From JABCZS01 sp041660525 (GTDB lineage: Bacteria; Pseudomonadota; Gammaproteobacteria; JABCZS01): DNA of 35,551 nucleotides. Shown here piece after piece: positions 30,887 to 35,551 of the stretch. Both the position numbers and the translations under genes were made by a program. The first letter of the stretch is position 1. Each line of letters begins with the position of its first letter. A model generated the notes under the pieces. The model had not been told where the DNA came from. It did not search any database and saw nothing but the letters and a program-made list of their open reading frames with translations. The stretch spans positions 1-35,551 of the forward strand of contig JBAZWD010000017.1 in the NCBI GenBank assembly GCA_041660525.1. The letters are read 5' to 3'.

Positions 30887-31895
30887 GTTCGCGGCGTTTA
30901 CGATTTTTCCAATGACCTTGATGGTAAGCATCGCTTGCCAATAAAGGCACAACGCTTGTAGCTTCTGCGAAAATCATTTGCTCATTCACTACACTCACTT
31001 TGCCCCAAGAATGTGCTTCTTGCAAAGTTGAACTGCTGCATGCACCATCACGTGTATCTGCAACTGTAATTTGTACCGCATATTTATGCATGCCGACATT
31101 TTTACCTAATAATTCTGCACAAACAACGGTATCTTGCGCAAAATTCTTAGGCACGCCACCGCCTATCATAAGTAAACCGGTGGTTTCATGTTGAATTTTA
31201 ATTTCAGTCAATTCACGAAAATCACGAATAGAATCGATAGTTAAATGATTATTCGGGCGATGCTCTTGATGCAACACTAAACCAAAGCCGGCGCTAGAAT
31301 CTGTAAAGGCCGGGCAGAAAATCGGTACATTGTGTTTAAAAGCAAGCTCGATCAAAGAATCTTTTTTCTTGGCGTGTTTCGTTAAATAGCGCCCCATTTC
31401 ATGAATAAATTCCCGTGAAGTTGTGGGTTTTGCAGGCATGCTATCTGCGATCGCTTGAATGGTTTTATCGCAAGCTTGCAGCTCTTCTTCATCGATATAC
31501 GTATCATAAATACGATTAATGTATAAATCTCTAAGGAGCGTATCATCAGCTTGAATTTGTCCTTGGTAATGCTTAAAACCTAAGGCTTCAAAAAAGTCCA
31601 TATCCACGATGCTGGCGCCTGTTGCGACTATCGCATCGACCATATTATGTTTAATCATATCTGCATAAATCTGCATACAACCACCCGCAGACGTAGAACC
31701 TGCTAAGGTTAAAATAACGGCGCATTCAGGGTCTGCCAACATGGTATTAAAAATTTGTGCGCCACGCCCTAAATCCCGCGCCGTAAACGACATTTTGCCC
31801 ATCGCTTCAATGATAGGACGCGCATCAAAACTCGTCATATCGATATGTTCGACAAGTGTATGTAATAATTGGGATTTCTCTTGGTTTTTGGACAT
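30804..31895 (-). CDS. Deoxyhypusine synthase-like enzyme
   Basis: 363 aa. The NAD-dependent deoxyhypusine synthase fold is evident: ILTLAGSTSAGG, VDAIVATGASIVDMDF, CPAFTDSSAGFGL, LLMIGGGVPKNF and the catalytic-lysine segment EAHSWGKVSVV. Bacteria lack the eIF5A substrate, so members of this family are thought to act on polyamines instead (for example homospermidine formation). ATG 31895 is chosen with GAGGAG 7 nt upstream; TTG 31901 is too close. The C-terminal tail, ending in a Ser/Lys/Glu-rich stretch, lies inside the overlap with the GT2 gene. Confidence 0.88.
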   Translation of the reverse strand: MSKNQEKSQLLHTLVEHIDMTSFDARPIIEAMGKMSFTARDLGRGAQIFNTMLADPECAVILTLAGSTSAGGCMQIYADMIKHNMVDAIVATGASIVDMDFFEALGFKHYQGQIQADDTLLRDLYINRIYDTYIDEEELQACDKTIQAIADSMPAKPTTSREFIHEMGRYLTKHAKKKDSLIELAFKHNVPIFCPAFTDSSAGFGLVLHQEHRPNNHLTIDSIRDFRELTEIKIQHETTGLLMIGGGVPKNFAQDTVVCAELLGKNVGMHKYAVQITVADTRDGACSSSTLQEAHSWGKVSVVNEQMIFAEATSVVPLLASDAYHQGHWKNRKRRELTKLFQGCKETQTDAESKSSPKTAESA

Positions 31896-31957
31896 GGTCA
31901 ACTCCTCAGTCTCGTTTCATTTAAGGGTGAAATGATACCATAAATGACCAGGTTCTG

Positions 31958-31963
31958 TATAAT
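31958..31963 (+). promoter_or_regulatory. -10 hexamer of the MscS-type gene
   Basis: TATAAT 27 bp before the ATG at 31991; GGAGA precedes the ATG. No clear -35. Confidence 0.4.
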
Positions 31964-31990
31964 CCTAAAATAACTAGCCTGGAGATAATC

Positions 31991-33220
31991 ATGGGAAAAA
32001 CTGAATATACTGTGCTCGAGCATATTACTGCGTTTTACAGCCAATTTCATCTAAGTGAAGGTTGGGCTTTGCTGATGAGTTCTATGACCATTTTTCTAGG
32101 TGTACTGACGCTCAGTTATATCAGTAATTTTTTGACCAAACGTTATTTAGTCCATTTATTTAACCGCGGTTTTGCAATCAGCACTTCAGCGTTTAGTCGC
32201 GGTATTATCCAGCATAAAATCTTATTACAATTATCACGTCTTGTTCCTGCATTGATCATTTATTTCTTAGTGCCGTGGATCATCGTGGATGAAAGCAGCT
32301 CTTTTATTCTCACCATCGAGCAATTGATTGAAAAAGCCGTAGAAATTTATATGATCATTAACTTAGCCATAGTAATGGGCTCTATGGGCAATGTCATTGA
32401 AGATTATTATCATGAAGTCTCTGTGATTAAATATCGTCCCATCAAAAGTTATATCGAAATCGCAAAAATCATTATCTATGTTATCGCGACTATTTTAGTA
32501 GGCGCTTTGATTTTAAATAAATCACCTGTCGCATTATTAACCGGGCTGGGTGCAACCACTGCGATTTTAACGGTTATTTTCAAAGATTCTATTTCTGGCT
32601 TAATGGCCAGTATTCAAATTGGTAATCATGATTTATTACGCTTGGGCGATCACATTGAAGTCCCCACATTTGGTGCCAATGGTGAAGTAATTAAAATTTC
32701 CCTGAATACCATCAAAGTACAAAACGATGATAAAACCATCGTCACTATTCCAACCTATGCCTTGATTAATACCCAAATGAAAAATTGGCGCGGCATGCTC
32801 GATGCCGGCGGACGACAAATTCGCCGTGCGATTAATTTAGATATGCATTCAATTCACTTTTCTACGCCAAAATTGCTTAAGCAATTAAAACAAATCGAGC
32901 ATGTGCAAGATTATTTTATACATAGGCATGTGGAAGACAAAACCAAACCGATGACCAATTTAGGCTTATTCCGTGCTTATTTACAAGATTATTTACGCGA
33001 ACATCCGGCGCTACATAATGATATGCCGTCCATTGTTCGCCAATTAGCACCGACGACGGAAGGTTTGCCTATTGAAATTTATGTGTTTTCACAACATCTA
33101 AAGACGCATGACTATGAAGAAATACAAGCCGAACTCTTTGATTATATTTTAGCGATCTTATCTTTCTTTGACTTGAAAGTGTTTCAAAAAGTGAGCGATA
33201 CTGGCGCTAAAGCAAATTAA
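31991..33220 (+). CDS. MscS-family mechanosensitive channel, YbdG-like
   Basis: 409 aa. Membrane segments at about 22-45, 70-95, 110-130 and 155-180 lead to the pore-lining helix TGLGATTAILTVIFKDSISGLMAS (about 184-205) and the beta domain (RLGDHIEVPTFGANGEVIKI, TIVTIPTYALI). The long cytoplasmic part (about 275-400) has the layout of Escherichia coli YbdG (415 aa). It would release solutes on osmotic downshock. A start at ATG 31991 with GGAGA is clear. Confidence 0.9.
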   Translation: MGKTEYTVLEHITAFYSQFHLSEGWALLMSSMTIFLGVLTLSYISNFLTKRYLVHLFNRGFAISTSAFSRGIIQHKILLQLSRLVPALIIYFLVPWIIVDESSSFILTIEQLIEKAVEIYMIINLAIVMGSMGNVIEDYYHEVSVIKYRPIKSYIEIAKIIIYVIATILVGALILNKSPVALLTGLGATTAILTVIFKDSISGLMASIQIGNHDLLRLGDHIEVPTFGANGEVIKISLNTIKVQNDDKTIVTIPTYALINTQMKNWRGMLDAGGRQIRRAINLDMHSIHFSTPKLLKQLKQIEHVQDYFIHRHVEDKTKPMTNLGLFRAYLQDYLREHPALHNDMPSIVRQLAPTTEGLPIEIYVFSQHLKTHDYEEIQAELFDYILAILSFFDLKVFQKVSDTGAKAN

Positions 33221-33236
33221 AAGAAATTAGCTTATT

Positions 33237-33321
33237 GGAGAAACTTCTCCGGAGAACGGCATCTGTGTAGTTCTTGCCACCGTGACTGCCTTTTTATAAA
33301 GACGCAAAGTTTAAGAACTAC
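33237..33321. repeat. Nested inverted repeats after the MscS-type gene
   Basis: GGAGAA-AC-TTCTCC-GGAGAA (33237-33256) can fold in two alternative ways. GTAGTTCTT (33267-33275) and AAGAACTAC (33313-33321) are perfect 9-bp inverted arms. Between them TGCCTTTTT could serve as a terminator T-run. The region (33221-33325) has no gene; a terminator or structured RNA is possible. Confidence 0.45.
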
Positions 33322-33325
33322 TTTA

Positions 33326-33365
33326 TTGACATTTGGGATGACATTCTCCATACTTAGAAAGTATG
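33326..33365 (+). promoter_or_regulatory. Promoter with overlapping palindromic operator
   Basis: TTGACA (33326-33331), 17 bp, CATACT (33349-33354). The -10 is the left arm of CATACTT-AGA-AAGTATG (33349-33365), a perfect 7-bp dyad covering the -10 and the start site, well placed for repression. Confidence 0.6.
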
Positions 33366-33384
33366 TTAACTAATGAGGCATAGG

Positions 33385-34131
33385 ATGACTATCACCGTAA
33401 CTTTTGGAACTTCAGACATTCCGGAACACCCTTCTCTACTTCAAACATTTATTCAGCAAAGGTTATCGAGTGCTCTTGCAAAAAATGTGAGCGAGGATCT
33501 TTTAGTCATATGTAATTCGCCTCCAAACTCAATTTTTCAAATATACAAAAATCCCTCTTTTTTTTCGCTCAATAAAAAAGCAGTACGTTTAGATGACACT
33601 GAAATGAAATCCATTGCCAGCTACATTAGTGCTGAAGATTTATTATTTAAACAGGCAACATATTCTGAAATCTCACATTGCATATATTTCCGGCCCCAAA
33701 AGTCAAAAAAACTTCTGCTTGAAAATGAAATGAAAGAAATGGGAAAAGAGACTAGTTTTATCAATGAATGCTACAAAATCATGTTGACGGATGCGATCAA
33801 AGATAAAAGTTATCCAAGATGCGCGCTGATTTTATTAGAAGCTGGCCATAATAAAATTCTATTTGAAATGTCTGCGCCTTTACCTTCGCAAATACTCAAT
33901 GAACTTGATCGTACTATTCCTTCGAACAGCACTGCGGAATATTACAATGACCATGAGAATAATCTTGAAAAAGAAAAAATAGTGAAGTTCTATAAGGACG
34001 ATTCAAAAGCTCAGCGCCAGCAAAGTGCACCTGGAAAACTTGAAGGGACCACGTCTCAATATACAAATGTTACATCCAATGCAAGCACTAGCTCAGTAGC
34101 ACCTGCATCACTACCACAACATAAAAAATAG
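33385..34131 (+). CDS. Unrecognised 248-aa protein
   Basis: Begins MTITVTFGTSDIPEHPSLLQ; this ATG has GAGG 6 nt upstream, while the earlier ATG at 33373 has none. The body (to about 200) is a soluble alpha/beta protein (FIQQRLSSALAKNVSEDLLV, YPRCALILLEAGHNKILFEM). The last 45 residues are Gln/Ser/Thr-rich and end HKK. No family recognised. Composition and tail resemble the effector-like proteins of the 11.8-19 kb island, but it lacks a PmrA-like box. It ends 3 bp from the convergent ABC-F gene. Confidence 0.8.
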   Translation: MTITVTFGTSDIPEHPSLLQTFIQQRLSSALAKNVSEDLLVICNSPPNSIFQIYKNPSFFSLNKKAVRLDDTEMKSIASYISAEDLLFKQATYSEISHCIYFRPQKSKKLLLENEMKEMGKETSFINECYKIMLTDAIKDKSYPRCALILLEAGHNKILFEMSAPLPSQILNELDRTIPSNSTAEYYNDHENNLEKEKIVKFYKDDSKAQRQQSAPGKLEGTTSQYTNVTSNASTSSVAPASLPQHKK

Positions 34132-34134
34132 AAA

Positions 34135-35551
34135 TTAGCCTTCTATACTCGCCCATTTAGCATCTAATTCTGTTTGTAATTCTTTACGCTTAGAATTCAG
34201 TGCTTTGATTTCTTTTTTATCGGTATCGATATAAAAATCAGGATGCGACATTTGACTGTCAATTTCCCGAATTGATTTTTCGAGTTGTTCTATTTCGCGC
34301 TGGAGCTTGCCGCTGATATTATCTGGCATTTCGCGTTTTTTGGGTTTTTCGACTGCAGGTTTAGCAGATTTTTTCTCAGCAGCTGCTTTGGTACGACTTA
34401 AAAAATCTTGACCAGCTGCGTTTAGATAATCATCATAACTGGCTGTGATATCTTCTAGGCCATGCGGTGTTAATACAATAATTCGGGTGGCTAATAGGCG
34501 CACAAAATCTCTATCGTGACTGACGAATAAACAGCTGCCTGGAAATGCTTTTAAAGCTTTACCTAAAGCTTCAATAGCTTCTAAATCTAAATGGTTCGTG
34601 GGTTCATCGAGGATGATGACATTTGGCTGCTTAATAATCAGCGAACCTAATAATAAACGCGCAGCTTCACCGCCTGATAATTGTGAAACTTGTTTGTGTG
34701 CATCATCACCGGAGAATAACATTTGCCCTAAAACGCTGCGCACTTTATCGCGTTGATCAGAGGGTGCTTCGCCTTCTAAATATTGAAATAATGTTTGTGC
34801 GCCTTTTAATTGTTCATGATGATCTTGTGCGCAATAACCCACGGTTACTTCATGACCCCATTCTATTTTGCCGGTATTTGGCTCAACTTCATTCATAGCA
34901 ATCTTTAAAAAAGTAGATTTACCTATACCGTTAGCACCGATAATAGCGACTTTTTCGCCGCGCAACATTTCAAAGCTGACTTTGTTTAATACTTGCAAGT
35001 CACCAAAAGATTTACTGATATTTTCAGCGGCAAATGCACGTTTGCCAGAAGGTCTAGCTTGTTTGAATGAAAAATACGGCGCACCACGATTGGTGGTTTT
35101 AATTTCCGTAAGTTCAATACGTTCAATTTGTTTTTGTTTTGATTTGGCTTGTTTTGCTTTACTGGCTTTAGCACCAAATTTTTCAACGAAAGTTTGTAAT
35201 TGCTCCACTTTCATTTCTTGATTACGACGCGCAGCTGAGCGTTGTTCTTCTGCTTGCGATTTTAATTCGAGCGAGCGATCATAATTGCCAGTATAAGGCG
35301 TTACCGTTTGGTAATCGATATCTAAAATATGCGTAGAAACAGAATTTAAAAAGTGTTTATCGTGCGAAACAAATAAGACAATGCCTTCAAATTCCGTTTT
35401 TAAATATTCTTCAAGCCAATGAATGGAAGTAATATCCAAGTGGTTGGTCGGTTCATCTAATAATAAAATATCAGGATTTTGAAATAAAACCTGTGCAAGC
35501 AATACACGTAATTTAAAACCACCGGATAAAGCACCCATGGTGCCAAGGTGT
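34135..35551 (-). CDS. ABC-F family ATPase, N-terminus beyond the window
   Basis: The frame is open to the window edge (HLGTMGALSGGFKLRVLLAQ), so the first Walker A and the true start lie outside. Seen here: signature and Walker B of ABC1 (DILLLDEPTNHLD, VSHDKHFLN), a basic linker at about 100-160 (KASKAKQAKSKQKQIERIEL), then ABC2 with GANGIGKST, LSGGEAARLLL and VIILDEPTNHLD. The C-terminus is a coiled coil (LQREIEQLEKSIREIDSQ). No membrane domain. ABC-F proteins act on the ribosome; the PDILLLDEPTN context and LRVLLAQ resemble YbiT, but the subgroup is uncertain. Confidence 0.9.
   Translation of the reverse strand, partial: HLGTMGALSGGFKLRVLLAQVLFQNPDILLLDEPTNHLDITSIHWLEEYLKTEFEGIVLFVSHDKHFLNSVSTHILDIDYQTVTPYTGNYDRSLELKSQAEEQRSAARRNQEMKVEQLQTFVEKFGAKASKAKQAKSKQKQIERIELTEIKTTNRGAPYFSFKQARPSGKRAFAAENISKSFGDLQVLNKVSFEMLRGEKVAIIGANGIGKSTFLKIAMNEVEPNTGKIEWGHEVTVGYCAQDHHEQLKGAQTLFQYLEGEAPSDQRDKVRSVLGQMLFSGDDAHKQVSQLSGGEAARLLLGSLIIKQPNVIILDEPTNHLDLEAIEALGKALKAFPGSCLFVSHDRDFVRLLATRIIVLTPHGLEDITASYDDYLNAAGQDFLSRTKAAAEKKSAKPAVEKPKKREMPDNISGKLQREIEQLEKSIREIDSQMSHPDFYIDTDKKEIKALNSKRKELQTELDAKWASIEG

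Noticed and set aside
1..35551. tRNA and rRNA genes, integrase or transposase genes
   Set aside because: None seen on either strand by eye; the island has no recognisable mobility gene.

Overview
The window looks like the chromosome of an AT-rich gammaproteobacterium, most plausibly of the order Legionellales (Coxiella/Legionella/Berkiella-like). The reasons are a set of ordinary gammaproteobacterial housekeeping genes (sodB-grxD, divergent rluD/bamD, mfd, queC, nagZ, prfB with its recoding site), interspersed with long unrecognised proteins that resemble type IV effectors. Three of those genes carry direct CTTAA-type repeats, 11 bp apart, that resemble the PmrA boxes described in Legionella and Coxiella. 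The assignment is an inference; no rRNA or Dot/Icm gene is present to prove it.

Layout. 1-1149 (-): partial unknown membrane protein. 1386-1697 (+): solitary BrnA-like antitoxin. 1713-3391 (-): sodB and prfB, one base apart, prfB needing a +1 frameshift. 3461-5149: grxD, argD and three copies of a GGGCGAAA/TTTCGCCC palindromic repeat. 5212-8538: divergent rluD and bamD, then an unknown 510-aa protein. 8540-11254 (-): apparent operon vapB-vapC-nadE-unknown. 11317-11709: spacer without a convincing gene. 11854-19813: unrecognised island of three large-plus-small gene pairs. 20021-20705: HigBA-type toxin-antitoxin. 20741-25970: aguA-aguB-mfd. 25967-27648 (-): nagZ-queC. 27697-29190: plsC, a 59-aa DUF2970 gene and a LysE-type exporter. 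29226-29735 (-): secreted PepSY-like protein. 29855-30886: GT2-GtrA fusion, overlapping tail to tail with a deoxyhypusine-synthase-like gene (30804-31895, -). 31991-33220: MscS-family channel. 33385-34131: unknown, with an operator-like palindrome. 34135 to the window end (-): ABC-F ATPase.

The most interesting part is 11.8-19.8 kb. Each large gene (559, 487 and 797 aa) has a PmrA-like box placed 7 bp upstream of a -10 hexamer and is followed by a small helical protein gene (182, 191 and 203 aa). Two of the small proteins look like distant paralogues. Both carry a 10-base homopolymer at the same place, between the helical body and a Ser/Thr-rich tail: T10 in one, A10 in the other. In the T10 gene the tail is out of frame, so it is either phase-variable, made by slippage, or decaying. 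The third small gene has a plausible tail in another frame just past its stop.

Other themes are polyamines (agmatine to putrescine via AguA/AguB, plus a DHS-like enzyme), essential nadE lying in a vapBC operon, and several genes whose -10 hexamer ends only 6-8 bases before the ATG, which suggests leaderless or nearly leaderless mRNAs.
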